Origin: Eucalyptus grandis
Taxonomy: Eukaryota > Streptophyta > Magnoliopsida > Myrtales > Myrtaceae
Direction of reading: 5' to 3'
NCBI RefSeq assembly: GCF_016545825.1
Contig: NC_052618.1
Coordinates: 12,329,398-12,393,397, forward strand
Length of the DNA: 64,000 nucleotides
Both the position numbers and the translations under genes were made by a program. Shown here in pieces: positions 11,438-22,445 of this stretch (within the stretch, counting starts at the first letter, position 1; each line of letters opens with the position of its first letter). Below the pieces are notes generated by a model, which saw only the letters and a program-made list of their open reading frames with translations, searched no databases and was not told the DNA's origin.

Positions 11438-12316
11438 GACAAGAAAAAATCTATTGCAATTTTGTTAAGTCAATACTAAACCTTTCAATTTTGCCAATTA
11501 AGTCCAAAACATTTTCACATTTGTCGCTTGAGTCCATCCGCCAATTTTGACCAAAATTCACTAACGTGACACCGATCATACCATGTGGCATGAACAACAA
11601 TGATGTGGACGTTTTTAAATAGTTTTTTGAATTTTAATGGTTTTTTCCTTTTCTTTTTGGGTTTTGGAGAGGATCAACGAGGTTGGCCTACATACCCTCT
11701 CCGGCCATAGGTGAGGGCTAGCCACCCTCGCTGGCTCTAGGCAAGGGCGTTGAGCCGCTCGCCAACTCTAGGCGAGGGCCACAATGCCCTTGCTAGCTAA
11801 AGCAAGGGCGTGCACACCTTCACATAGAATCGGTGAGGGCCACAACGCCCTTGTTCGACCTGGCCTGGCAATGGCCGCGACCTTACTCGGGATTGGTAAG
11901 GGTTGCTAAGCCCTTGCCTGGCCAGATCTAATGAGGGCGGGCATTGTGACCCTTGCCTAGAGCCAGCAAGGGTGGGCTAGCCCATGCTTGTGATTGGAGA
12001 GGGTCTATTAGCCACCCTCGCTGGCCCTCTCCAAAGACCCCCCGGGAAACAAAGCAAAGGGAAAAAAACCGAAAGATTCAAAAATAATTTCAAATGTCCA
12101 CATTAGTGCTAGCAGCCACGTGGCGCAACCAACATCCACGTCAGTAAATTCCCAGCAAAATTAATTGAATAAACTCAATTGGCAAAAGGTGAAAAGTTTT
12201 AATACTAAATTGGCAAAAATGTGAAAATATTTAGAACTCAATTGGCAAAATTGAAATGTTTCTCGACTAAATTAGCAAGAGTGCAATAAATTTAGGACTT
12301 TTTGGACAATTTTTCC
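11438..12316. mobile_element. TIR transposable element with GC-rich core, flanked by TAATT
   Basis: The terminal inverted repeats are about 100 bp and imperfect. The left carries 'ttttgccaattaagtcc' and 'acattttcacattt'; the right carries the reverse complements, such as aaatgtgaaaatattt and caattggcaaaattg. The 5-bp word taatt is present at 11433-11437 and 12317-12321. The outer 250 bp are AT-rich, but 11690-12040 is GC-rich and made of degenerate short palindromic words such as ccctcgctgg and ggcgagggcc. There is no transposase frame, so it is non-autonomous. The paralogous site at about 10670 lacks it. The superfamily is not assigned. Confidence 0.75.
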
Positions 12317-12513
12317 TAATTAACAAATGGAAGTAAAGTTGATTATGAATTGTAAAGTAGACATACTTTCATGTAAAGTCAAAGTCCTCAGCTGTGGAGG
12401 ATTGGAAGGTTATTATTACGCATATAATAGACTAGAGTCATCCCCTTGCTAAACGACCCGATAATTCAGGGATTGGAAAGACACAATTGATAATGAACAA
12501 ACCTTGGGCCCAT

Positions 12514-13884
12514 GGGAGAAAGGACATAACAAGTGCCATAACTTTTGCACGGCTCTCATATGAGTACCGTAAATTTTTCTTTTTCGATTACTTGAGTGTC
12601 ATAACTTATGTATGACGTTCATTTGAATGCCATAACTTTTTTAAAACATTCACACAAGTGTTATGTGATGTTGGATTTTGGCACTTGAGTGAACGATTTA
12701 AAAAGAAAAATTGCACTTAAGTGATCGATTGAAAATTATGGTACTCAAGTAAACATGTTTTAGAAGTCATGGCATTTAATGGTATGTTTAGTAACATCTT
12801 TGTTCGGGAAACAATTTTTGTTTAGGGATATTTTTTTCTATTTCTATTCCCTAAACGAGTTTTTTAGTTGAAGAATGTGTTTCGTAATTGCAAATAAAAT
12901 CTATACCTAGAACAAAAAGAAAGAACATAAATGCATTTGGTATGACCCTAAAAATTTCTATTCCCATTTTTTTTTTTTTTGCTTAATTATAAAAATGCCA
13001 ATGGAGACTTAACATTCCATATTTGAATACAAATGGATTTTCATAATGCTTTAATTGATCAAGATATTCTAAGATGGCCTAAGAAAATCCATGCAATAGT
13101 TAGTTAAAGATGGATGACTAGAAATGGGGATGACTACATATGACAATAGAGAGTCACGCTAGTTTATAACTCATGATATGAAGAGGTTAATAATATATCT
13201 TTAAAAATTACAATAAACAAGTGCATAGACTAAGAAGAAGAGCAAACATTGCTGGAAGTTGCCAAATGATCGCAACTTAGCATGTCTCTAAAAGAAAACG
13301 GCATTCAAAAATACATAGAGTAAAGCCCAAAAGCTTATTCAATTTTGAAATCAATTTTCATCAAAAGATATTCACATTTTTTATAATAAAATAATTCTAA
13401 ACTGGAATTAACACTAAAATCTAGTAAAACACTCAAATTCTAATTTCTAAATTCTTTTCCCAAATTTCTGAATTTTATTATTTTATTATTATTTTTATTT
13501 CGAAAATAGGAAATTGGACCAAATCAAGACCAGACCTAGTGTTGATTTTGTGAAGACAAGCATTGGATTACGTTGAGTTTTTTTTTTTTTTTTCAAAATG
13601 ACCTTATTTCTCTTTTTGTTCTCGAAACGAAGAGGTAAGTTTTTTTCTACATCTTGTTTCTATTCCAAATCTATTCCCTAGCATTGATCTATTTTAGGAA
13701 ATAGAAAAATTAATTGGTATTACCAAATAAATTTTAGTTCTTTTTCCTATTTCGAGAAATAAAAGAACGGAACAATAGAGGAACATAAACGTTACCAAAC
13801 ATGACTTAATTATTCGAAATAAAATTTATGACAATTAAGTGAGTACCATGTGAAAGTTATGTCACTTATTATGTCTTTACCCCC
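12514..13884. mobile_element. TIR element, disrupted by a nested element
   Basis: The left end (gggagaaaggacataac then aagtgccataacttt) is mirrored at the right end, where the reverse complement reads ggggtaaagacataataag then tgacataactttca. Several internal 'gagtgtcataactt' type words repeat. It interrupts the duplicated tract described at 10310-12510: the flanking word 'ccttgggccca' on the left and 'ccccatctcatcatg' on the right are adjacent in type in the first copy (10870-10890). There is no coding capacity. Confidence 0.6.
12781..13805. mobile_element. Nested TIR element with TTAAT duplications
   Basis: The ends are ggtatgtttagtaac at 12781 and, read inward from the right, gtcatgtttggtaac. 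The flanking 5-bp word ttaat occurs at 12776-12780 and 13806-13810. The termini continue with 'tgttcc'-type words on both sides. The interior is AT-rich with no transposase. It lies wholly inside the element at 12514-13884 and so inserted later. Confidence 0.7.
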
Positions 13885-14059
13885 ATCTCATCATGTTTTT
13901 GATTTCATTGATTGACTTGATCATCAATAGTTTCATTGACTGACTTGATCATCATGACCTTGTAATTTTCTCAACTTGAGAGGCCATGAAAGATATGTCA
14001 CCACTATTCTTGTATTGATGACATCAACGCGTCTTTGCATGGAAGATCATGTTGCCCCC

Positions 14060-14075
14060 TATTATATATTTCGCA
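14060..14075 (+). promoter_or_regulatory. TATA-like element upstream of the receptor kinase remnant
   Basis: The sequence attatatatttcg at about 14061-14073 resembles a plant TATA box and lies about 70 bases before the only candidate start codon (14136) of the receptor kinase pseudogene. Position and composition are reasonable, but nothing else supports activity. Confidence 0.3.
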
Positions 14076-14135
14076 AATTGTTTCGATATAACACCACATA
14101 AAAACCAAAAGAAACTCGCTTTGCTTAAAGTCCTC

Positions 14136-17100
14136 ATGGACCTTCGCAATAGGGATCGGGTTTTATCCGGGTCATTCTCATGCTTAGCTACCATCATTTT
14201 TCTATTAGGGAGTGTCCGGCTTTGGTAGAAGCCGGAGGGGACAAGACCGACGACCGGCTCTCTTGGAATTTAAGGCGCGAGAGCTGATCCCGGTGGGGTT
14301 TTGAGCTCGTGGAATGATACTAGCCACATCTGCAATTGGTTCGGTATCACATGCGGTCGTAGACACCGTAGAGTCACCATATTGGACCTTGCCTCCAATA
14401 ACCTGTTCGGGATCGTGCCACCCCATATTGGTAATTTGAGCTTCTTGAGAGGAGTCTTTTTGCAGAACAACAGCTTCTACTCTGGAATTCCCCCACAATT
14501 TGGCCGCTTGTTTCGGTTGCAGATGTTGCTCCTCAATAACAACTCATTCAGTGGACAAATCCCTTCAAATCTCTCCCATTGCTCTAATTTGCTTGATCTT
14601 GACTTAGGCTTCAACATGCTCGAAGGAAATTTGCATGCAGAACTTAGCTGCTTGTCCAAGCTCCATTCACTCATTCTTCAACACAACAAGTTGACGGGAA
14701 ACATGCCCTCGTCATTCGGAAACCTCTCCTCTCTTCACGTCTTCACAACATCTTTGAATAACCTTGACGATACGATTCCAGAGACTCTTGGCTGGCTTAG
14801 AAATCTGAAAGTGCTCGTTCTTAACATGAATAAGTTTGTCGGTATGATTCCTATCTCAATCTTTAATATATCCACTCTGACAAATCTTTCTGCGGCTGAA
14901 AACCAATTAGAGGGGGGCTTACCCATTGAATTAGGCTTCACTCTTCCGAATCTCCAAAGAATTGGTTTGTTTGACAATCACCTCACCGGACCCATTCCTC
15001 GTCAATATCCAACATATCTAATCTCGGTCAAATCCAACTCAAGTCGAACAACTTTATTGAAAAGTTCCTTCTTTCTCAAAGATGAGAGGACTCTATTGGT
15101 TTAGCATCAGCATAACAACTTTGGAAGTGGGCAATATGCTAATCTTGACTTCACCTGCTCTTTAACCAATTCTACAAACTTGAAACATTTTAATGTAGAG
15201 AGTAATGCTTTTAGAGGACCAATCCCAGGCTGTATCGGTAACCTCTCTATCTCTCTTTCAAGATTTGGGTTAGGTTACAATTACATTTCTGAACCTTACC
15301 TTCTGAATCGGAAATCTCATCAATATGGAGCTCCTACAAATAGTAGGCAACAACATCTCGGAAAAATTCCTCCTGAGATCGGAAATCTGATCAAACTGAA
15401 GTATTTGGATCTCGGTTCAAATAATTTCTCAGGGAAAATACCAGAATCCATTGGGAATTTAAGGATGTTAACCAAATTGTACTTGGATAGCAATAATTTC
15501 CAGGGCTCGATACCATCGTCTCTAGGAAATTGCCAGAATCTACTTCTCTTGGACCTTTCAACCAATGACCTCAACGGTAACATTCCCCCAAAAATTGTGG
15601 GCCTCTCATCTTTGTCGATTTATCTCAACTTGTCACAAAATAGTCTTACCGGCTCCCTTCCCGGAGAAGTTGGAAATTTGCAAAATCTCAATGAATTAAG
15701 TCTTAATGGGAACAAATTATCTCAACAAATCCCAAGCAAGATTGGCGCTTGTACATCCATGGAGCGCCTATATGTACAAGATAACTTTTTGAAGGGCCCC
15801 TACCATCAACTATGAGTTCCATGAGAGGCCTTCAAGTTTTGAACGTTTCAAAAACCGATTGTCGGCCAAATCCCAGAATATCTAGCATCACTAAATCTAA
15901 TGAATTTGAGCCTATCTTACAACGATTTTGAGGGTGCATTGCCTACAGGAGGAATTTTCAGAAGCGCCATTTCAACTTCAGTTGTTGGAAACAAGAAGCT
16001 TTGTGGGGGTTTGCTAGATTTTCAACTACCGAAATGCGACTATGAAGAGTCAAAACAAAGGAAAATAAGCAGAATTGCTAAAGTTTCAATATCCGTAGTC
16101 TCTGCTCTTGTAGGAGTAGCCTGCATATTGTCTCTGTTATACTTCTTCTGGTTTAGACACAATAAGAAAGCGTCTACTTCAAGCTCTTCTGAAGATGGGT
16201 TTTTGCACGTTTCTTATAACAGTCTACTAAAAGCGACAGGTGGATTCTCTTCCACCAATTTGCTTGGTGTGGGCAATTTTGGGTCCGTGTATAGAGGACT
16301 TCTTGATCAAACTCGGTTGATTGTGGCCATCAAGATTCTCGACCTTACATGTCCTGGAGCTTCCAATAGCTTTGTAGCAGAGTGTGAGGTCTTGAGAAGA
16401 ATCCGACACCGTAATCTTGTGAAGGTGCTCACCGTGTGTTCTGGGTTTGATTTTAAAGGAAATGATTTCAAGGCACTGGTCTACGAATTCATGCCAAATG
16501 GAAGCTTAGATGAGTGGTTGCACCCAATTGCATCACAATATATAGAGAGAAGCAAGTTGAGTCTACTTGAGAGAGTGAACATTTCCATTGATGTTGCTTG
16601 TGCACTAGATTATCTCCATCATCACTATGAAATGCCAATAGTTCATTGTGATCTAAAGCCAAGCAATATCCTTCTTGACGATGAAAAGACTGGACATTTG
16701 GGCGATTTCGGGCTTGCTAGATTCCTCCTGCAATGCATACCATCGTCAATCAATCAAGCTCTATCAAAGTCAAAGGATCTTTTGGCTACATAGCTCCAGG
16801 TAATGACACACAAGTTAGGTTTTTTAAGTTTATCTCTTTATAAGAACACGTGAAAAGAAGGCACACAAAACATCATCGACATGATATTTCAACATCAATT
16901 ATTCACCTTTGCATCACTATGCTTTGTTTATTGTTGTAGAGTACGGCATGGGAAGTGTGGTATCCACACAAGGAGATGTGTATAGCTTCGGGGTCCTCAT
17001 TTTGGAGATGTTCACAGGCAAGAGGCCAACCGATGACATGTTTGAAAATGGGTTGGACCTTCATCACTTTGCAAAGGCAACTTTGACGGACCGAGTGGAG

Positions 17101-17340
17101 AAGGCAATTGATCCCGTTCTGCTTCAGGAAATCGAGGAATTGAATAAGACACAAAGAGTCACTCTGGAGGGCAAGAACAAAAGCTGGAGCAACATTCAGG
17201 ACTGTTTGGCTTCAATTATCAAAATAGGAGTCGCTTGCTCTTCCAAGTCTCCAAGGGAACGAATGGACATCGGTGATACATTGACTAAACTCCAAGGAAT
17301 CAAGAAGAACTTCTTAATTTCATTGTCATTGCCTAGTTGA
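14136..17340 (+). pseudogene. LRR receptor-like kinase (subfamily XII, EFR/Xa21 type), frameshifted
   Basis: The ATG at 14136 opens a hydrophobic leader (LATIIFLLGSV), then stops. The cap region, e.g. SSWNDTSHICNWFGITCG, resumes in another frame from 14300. LRRs of the xxLxLxxNxxxGxIP type run to about 15820, broken by shifts near 14990-15000, 15290, 15800 and 15865. A transmembrane helix follows (VSISVVSALVGVACILSLL, about 16090). The kinase part has the G-loop GVGNFGSVYRG, catalytic Lys in VAIK, HCDLKPSN and DFG. The Cys before the catalytic Asp makes it non-RD, typical of pattern-recognition receptors. A further shift lies near 16740, before GSFGYIAP. The family's single intron is kept at 16800-16939 (GT-AG) within codon E of APEYG. 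Exon 2 runs to a stop at 17340. About full family length, but at least five frame breaks make it a pseudogene unless the assembly is poor here. Confidence 0.9.
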
Positions 17341-17879
17341 TGTCAAATCTAAACTTCATATGGAGTCATGTGATCTCTGTGGTCATTGCTTTGTGTGGAA
17401 CTAGATATGTTGTTTTGTCATTCACAAACAGTTTGAATCTAGTTATGACTTAGCAATTCGAGGAAGATTAAAATAATTTATGTTGTCTTAAGCGAAAGAG
17501 CACTATCTTTGAGTTGGTATGAAAAATTATTGTACTTTATTTTGTTAGGTCTCAAAGAATTACTCAGAGAGTCTCTGGATGTTAGGTCTCATTGTCATTG
17601 CAGAATATTAGATTTTAACCATGACTTTTCAATGCAATCGTAAGTATATAAGCACGTTGAGTCAGAATTTTTTTCATGACATTGGTTGATTGTGATTAAC
17701 TCTTTTATATCCGGCTGCCTCATTGGGTAATATACAAGAAAGTATCTCATTAATATGAAAAATCTGACTTATGAAATGTTTTCTCACATATTTTTTATAA
17801 AATAAATACCATATATATTGGACATTGCCAAATCCGAGATAATTATCGTGTATTGAATTTTTGCATTTTTTTATAATTA
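17341..17879. other. 3' flank of the receptor kinase remnant
   Basis: AT-rich sequence with no gene. It probably contains the former 3' UTR. No polyadenylation signal stands out among many A/T-rich words. Confidence 0.4.
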
Positions 17880-19165
17880 ATGCTTTCGACGCCGTCAGTT
17901 TCCGACCATGTTCATCTCCTCCCTTCCGTCCGGTGGCTCTCCTCAAACCGAGAGGCTTGCAGAGAGTTTAGAGAGAGAGGGAAGACGAGCTTCGATGGAG
18001 TCAACCATATCCAAGACTCTCTCTCTCTCTCTCTATCCTCATCTCCCTCCTCCCTCAATCCCTTCATCTCCTCCGGCTCTCGCGAGGTTCCGCTTGCGGT
18101 GCGTTCCGAGCTTCGCTGCGGCTGACACGGTGGCGGCGGCGGCAGCGGCGGAGTTCACGGTGAGGATGGGAAGGCGAAATCGGCCGTGGATGGAGCCGAT
18201 GAAGCCTCAGCCGTCTGCTCTCGCAGTTTATGTGAATGTACGAGCTAAAGCTTCGATTTTGTCAATGCGTGTCCAACTTTCCCTGCATTATATTGCTGAA
18301 GATGTTACTCCACGGTGCATATCCTTTTTTTTTTTCCTTTTCTTTTGTGCGGTCAGTTGAGTGGCTCTGTTTCGTCTCTGCAGGGAATGACTTGTGGGGG
18401 ATGTGCAGCGAGCTTGAAGAGAATTCTGGAAAATCAAGTGAGTTTGCCATTTGCTTTTGTCTTTCTTCTAATTCGTGAAGAGTGTTTGCTATTATATTCT
18501 CTAAAGTCACTAGGATCGTCCATTTTTCATATGAAGATAAATCGTCATCAACTTGAATTGAACTTAGTGTGACAGGATATTCATCTAGTGGGTTATGTGG
18601 GTGGAAAGAATTGCAGGAGAAATGGCTTTCATCAATTTTTGTGCTAAGATTTGAACCCTGTGTGTTTTTTATTTTTCTGCTCTAACTTTGGACAGCCACA
18701 GGTATCCGCCACAAGCGTCAATCTTACAACTGAGACAGCAATTGTTTGGCCTGTTTCTGAAGCCAAGGTTATACCTAATTGGCAAAAGGAGCTGGGGATA
18801 AACACTTGCAAAACACTCAGACAAATTGTGGCTCAAGTCTAAGTGATTTTACCATCGCCTTTCTCTTTCTCGTAACTCGTGAAGAATCATCCGTTTTTCT
18901 TCATGAAAAGAATTGCCATTGACTTCAATTTAACTTAGTGTGAGAAATGTCATTTTCTGGGTGTGATTTGAACCGGGCATGGTTTTCTCTTTTTTCTGCT
19001 CTAAACATTGGACAGCCACAAGTATCTGCCACAGGCATCAAGCTGACAACCAGGATAGCAGTTGTATGGCCAGTATCTGAAGCCAAGGATGGCAAAAAGA
19101 GTTGGGAGAAACACTTGCAGAAGACTTGACAAATTTTGCCTTTATGTCTAACCCCTCGAGGTAAG
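17880..19165 (+). pseudogene. PAA1/HMA6-like block C: exons 1, 2 and a doubled exon 3
   Basis: This is the best preserved PAA1-like copy. Exon 1 starts at ATG 17995 (MESTISKTLSLSLYPHL) and continues with transit-peptide-like and Ala-rich sequence. Exon 2 (18384-18437, cag acceptor, gtgagt donor) encodes GMTCGGCAASLKRILENQ, with the copper-binding CxxC intact. Exon 3 occurs twice: from 18696 (PQVSATSVNLTTETAIVWP, frameshifted before the end) and again at 19016-19160 (donor gtaagt) with VVWPVSEAK and a later frame break. Each exon 3 is preceded by similar intron sequence, so the exon was tandemly duplicated. In the intact ATPase this region is followed by transmembrane helices, the TGE, CPC and DKTGT parts, none of which is present. 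The only intact feature is one small metal-binding loop, so it is a pseudogene. Confidence 0.85.
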
Positions 19166-19368
19166 TAGTTTTATTCACCATCTGCTTGTTGCATTTGAAT
19201 GAGGTTTGGTTGACATTTGTGAATATCGTTGCCACATATAACGTACATTTATCACAGATTTTCTGTGTTGATGACTTCATCTAAAAGTCGGAAGTACAAG
19301 CTCTTATATCTGTAATTATCCCTGTCAAATAATGCAAACTAACTCAGGGAAGAATATTTTCAATGCAG

Positions 19369-19859
19369 GGGGTGGTTGACAAGTTCTCTGGATGCTCCCG
19401 TGGATTTGGTTATGAGAAGAAGCAAGCAATGGATGAGGCTATTGAGGAAATGAATGGACTTGGACGGGAGAAATATCATTGAGGAAAAAGCTCAGCCTTG
19501 AGGTTCAGGTAGAGACTGAGATGGTGATTGCAGTCGTGATTGTGGTCATAATTGTGGCCTCAGTTGGGACTCTGGTGGTGGACATGGAGGTGGAGGTTCA
19601 GAGTGCTTTAAGTGTGACAAGCCTGGGCATTTGCACGGGAGTGTCCTCGTGAAGGGGGCTGGGGAGGTAGGTATGGGGGGAGGGATGACAGGTATGGAGT
19701 TGGTGGTGGTGGGCACTATGGTCCTGATCGAAATGGTGATTGATCTGGAGGGCGCAATAGGGATAGTGGTACTCAAGGAGGATCAGGAAATGCTCCTATA
19801 ATCAGGACCGTTCTGGTCCCTATGAACATTGTGGTACAGGGAACTTCCGTCCGGGGTAG
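19369..19859 (+). pseudogene. RZ-1-like glycine-rich RNA-binding zinc-finger protein, 3' part
   Basis: After an ag acceptor (19367-19368) the frame reads VVDKFSGCSRGFGYEKKQAM, then DEAIEEMNGL. This is the RNP1 end of an RRM as in RZ-1 proteins, which bind RNA and carry a Gly/Arg-rich region with one CCHC knuckle. The knuckle remnant CFKCDKPGHLH is visible at about 19606, with a one-base loss before its last Cys. The Gly/Arg/Asp-rich tail ends in the family-like GNFRPG stop at 19857-19859. The RNP1 octapeptide lost its FVTF segment, and stops and shifts follow near 19480. Keeping an intron boundary argues for a genomic duplicate rather than a retrocopy. It sits directly downstream of the PAA1-like block, in a gene order I cannot explain as ancestral. 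Confidence 0.8.
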
Positions 19860-21060
19860 AAAGAATACTACTGATAGCTATGCACATAATTTTTTCCAGT
19901 TATAGTAAAGCAGTTGATTCTGTGTTGGTTGAAAAATATTTGGTCCTTGTAGCAGAGCAATTGGAGGTACTGCTGTTACTTTCTGGAGGTGTCAAAGTCC
20001 CTTTTGCTGAATCTCTTCTTTATTATTCTCTGGGTGGATAAATCTGCTTGATCAGTCTTTTGTTGTGCGAACTTTGGCTAAAAGATTCTACTGTTTAATA
20101 TCCGTGAATGCTTGTTTTGATGTTATGGTCTGATGGCATTGGTTGCTTAACTTAAACAATCAAATTTGGCCTTAAGCTTTCAATGATATGATCGGTAGTG
20201 GATTCTCTTTCACTTACATGCTTTAGCAATTGCAAATGCCTCTGAGTTAATCTTGGTCGACTTCTTCATTGGCATTTGTGACTGTGGAGTGCAGACAGCT
20301 TTTTGGTGTCAAGATGGCTCTTTTGAGGATAGGGCAAGAGATTCATCTGTGGACGTAATGCGTTTTTTCTATGCAAAAGAGAAGCTGCCTTAGAAATGGA
20401 TGCCTGTTTTGGCTACAAATTTTCAGATGTCTTACTTTTTGAAAAGGAGTTAATTGGGTAAGCTCTATGTTTTTTATACACATTTAGTTAGCAGCCTATT
20501 AATCCTGCTAAGCTTCTGGCAGGATTCTTGGCTGTTTTAGTGTTTTGATGCACGGTCATGTTGCTTTCATGTCATAGGACATGGCTGTAGTCTTAAAAAT
20601 TCTGAAAAGTCCTTTTGGCCTCAAGAAGCTATTCCTTTATGCAATTAACTCAGTAAAATCCCGTCTCACCTTCCCCACATGATTGCTGGTCTCTGTCTCC
20701 TCCATGTGCATGGTGCTGCTATCGTCTTAGGTTTCCTTGATAAATTTCCCTTTCAGGTGTAATGATGTCTCTTCCTATGAATCGGCAATGTTGTTATAAA
20801 TACATGGTTCTTCTCAGTTCAGCGGCTTTGCATGCATTGACTTGCATTTCTGCATTAATGATCATGTATCTTCCCCTAAAGTTGTGGTTGCTCCATCTGA
20901 AATCGATACTGGGTTTGTAACTCCTAGATGAGTTATACTCTTAGCATTAGCAAAAACTGGATATGATCATTTCCTTTACAGATTTTCTCTGTAGTTACTT
21001 GGTTAAGGTTATTGTGCATTCTTAACTACGGCTCTGTAAATGTTTCGAGTCATTTTAAGT
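19860..21060. repeat. Duplicated noncoding tail shared with 6640-7450
   Basis: From about 20440 the sequence parallels block B: 'tacacatttagt', 'ctgctaagctt', cttttggcctcaagaagcta, 'aatcggcaatgttg' and 'gatactgggtttgt' occur in the same order in both places. This shows that blocks B and C were copied from one larger genomic segment that extended at least 1 kb beyond the coding exons. The short frame ending 'DTGFVTPR' (about 20893-20931) might be exon debris; I cannot name it. Confidence 0.7.
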
Positions 21061-22289
21061 TGGAGAAATCTCTCCAGCACCCCCTAAACTTTTTTGTTCT
21101 AGTTGGCATACAAAATTGTGGATTGTTGTTTCGCACGTCTCATAGTCTGAGTAATATTACCATTTCTTGCCCATTGTTCACTTGCAAGCCTCATTCACAT
21201 ACCCAGCAGAGGCGGTTCTTGAACAGAGCAAGCCTTGCCTCCGTTTCACATTCTTGAATGACCTGGCAAGGGTATTTTGACCAACCGCGCTTCATGAGAT
21301 GTGGACCTTAAAATGACTCAAAGGGGATGATACACCGCTTCGATTCCCTCTTTACCAATTCAAGAAAGATGACAGGATTTCGTTCTAGCGAGCTCAACGA
21401 CTGCACAATTTGATTGATCAGAACAGGGTGCATTGTGCACGCGGGTCCCGTTCTTTCTGAGGCGGAGTGTTTTCGTCTGTTACGCCTCCATATACGACAA
21501 GCAGGGACAGCACATCTCAAAGATAATGGTACAGTCTCGGGGTGTCGCCAGGATGAGCACATCCTAGCGACATGATGTTGTGAGTGCCCCAAGCTTTGAC
21601 TCTTCCTATATAAGAAAAGCTCGAGGCAGGAGACCCACCACAACCCAATCTCGCACGGACCCTAGAAAGGGAGGCATCTCCGATGGGTGATCTTGGCAAC
21701 ACAGGCGCTGTTCCTTTGCGTGTATCCGGAATTCATTCATACGATTCTTACTATTATATCAGCGCCTGTGTTTTCAGGTCACCCCTTTGAGATGATCACA
21801 CTCTTTCCCTTTCACATATCGATAATGACTCTCCCAAATTAATCGGTATGGCTTCTTTGTCTCATTGAGATCAGGTGACTCGCTTAGGGTTCAACGTGGT
21901 GATTGAGGTGCTTTGGAAATTCATTTTCATGGTTGTACTCAGCTTCTTTTTCCATATTTGTAATAAGAATCTATTTTTTGTCGCCATTATTTCTAGGGAA
22001 GTATACTACAATTATGTAAAACTATTGATTGTTGCTCTAGCCGCTTTCTTGTCATGACGAGTTGAGATTAAAGTGCTCGTTAGTGATTCACCCCAGTAGA
22101 GCATGAGTGAGGTCATAATAACCTCTTGGACCAGAGGTGGTGTAGAAGAAGTAAAGTCTCTCCAATCCCTCCTCACAATTTGGATGATCTTGCACGGGTT
22201 GACAGTTTGATGTGGTGCAATTTTATGCCAAAAACTCAAGGTACAAGTGATAATTATGAAGAAATGGTTTTACGTCTGTAATGTGTGCC
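21061..22289. other. Unidentified region with a promoter-like TATA element
   Basis: No protein family is recognised. 21400-21720 is GC-richer than its surroundings and contains a good TATA word (tatataa, 21607-21613), followed by a transcript-leader-like stretch and an ATG at 21681. The reading frames that follow are short. This could be the promoter of a lost gene or part of an LTR. ORFs on the minus strand here (21308-21643) have no recognisable features. Confidence 0.3.
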
Positions 22290-22445
22290 GACCGTTGCCA
22301 GCCACAAGTGAGGGTGTGGGTGCTCAGTCCCTTGCCCATATCTAGCGAGGGTCGCAATGCCCTTGCCAAATCTGGCCAGACAAGGGCATGGCGGCCCTCA
22401 CTCGATCTAGGCCTGCCTAGTGCTAGTGAGGGTCAACCGCGACCA
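22290..22445. repeat. GC-rich degenerate palindromic core (transposon interior type)
   Basis: A GC-rich island in AT-rich DNA, composed of words such as tagcgagggtc, 'cccttgcc' and 'gacaagggcat' in both orientations. The same vocabulary fills the centre of the TIR element at 11690-12040. The surrounding inverted ends cannot be identified here, so this may be the remnant of such an element. Confidence 0.45.

Larger units (their letters stand above)
10310..12510. repeat. Local tandem duplication, second copy enlarged by insertions
   Basis: Sequence from about 10330 to 10890 is repeated from about 11100 to 11437 and again from 12320 to 12500. Paired words include aaggtaatattttgaaataa (10549 and 11308), 'ctctctttatgtat' and 'ggaaagacacaattga' (10834 and 12475). 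The copies differ by many substitutions and small indels, so the duplication is old. The second copy was then split at 'ctataat' by the TIR element at 11438-12316; the first copy (actataataaacaaatg, about 10670) shows the empty site. I see no coding sequence. Confidence 0.8.

Noticed and set aside
19546..19776. Pro/Thr-rich minus-strand frame
   Set aside because: It is antisense to the Gly-rich tail of the RZ-1-like pseudogene.
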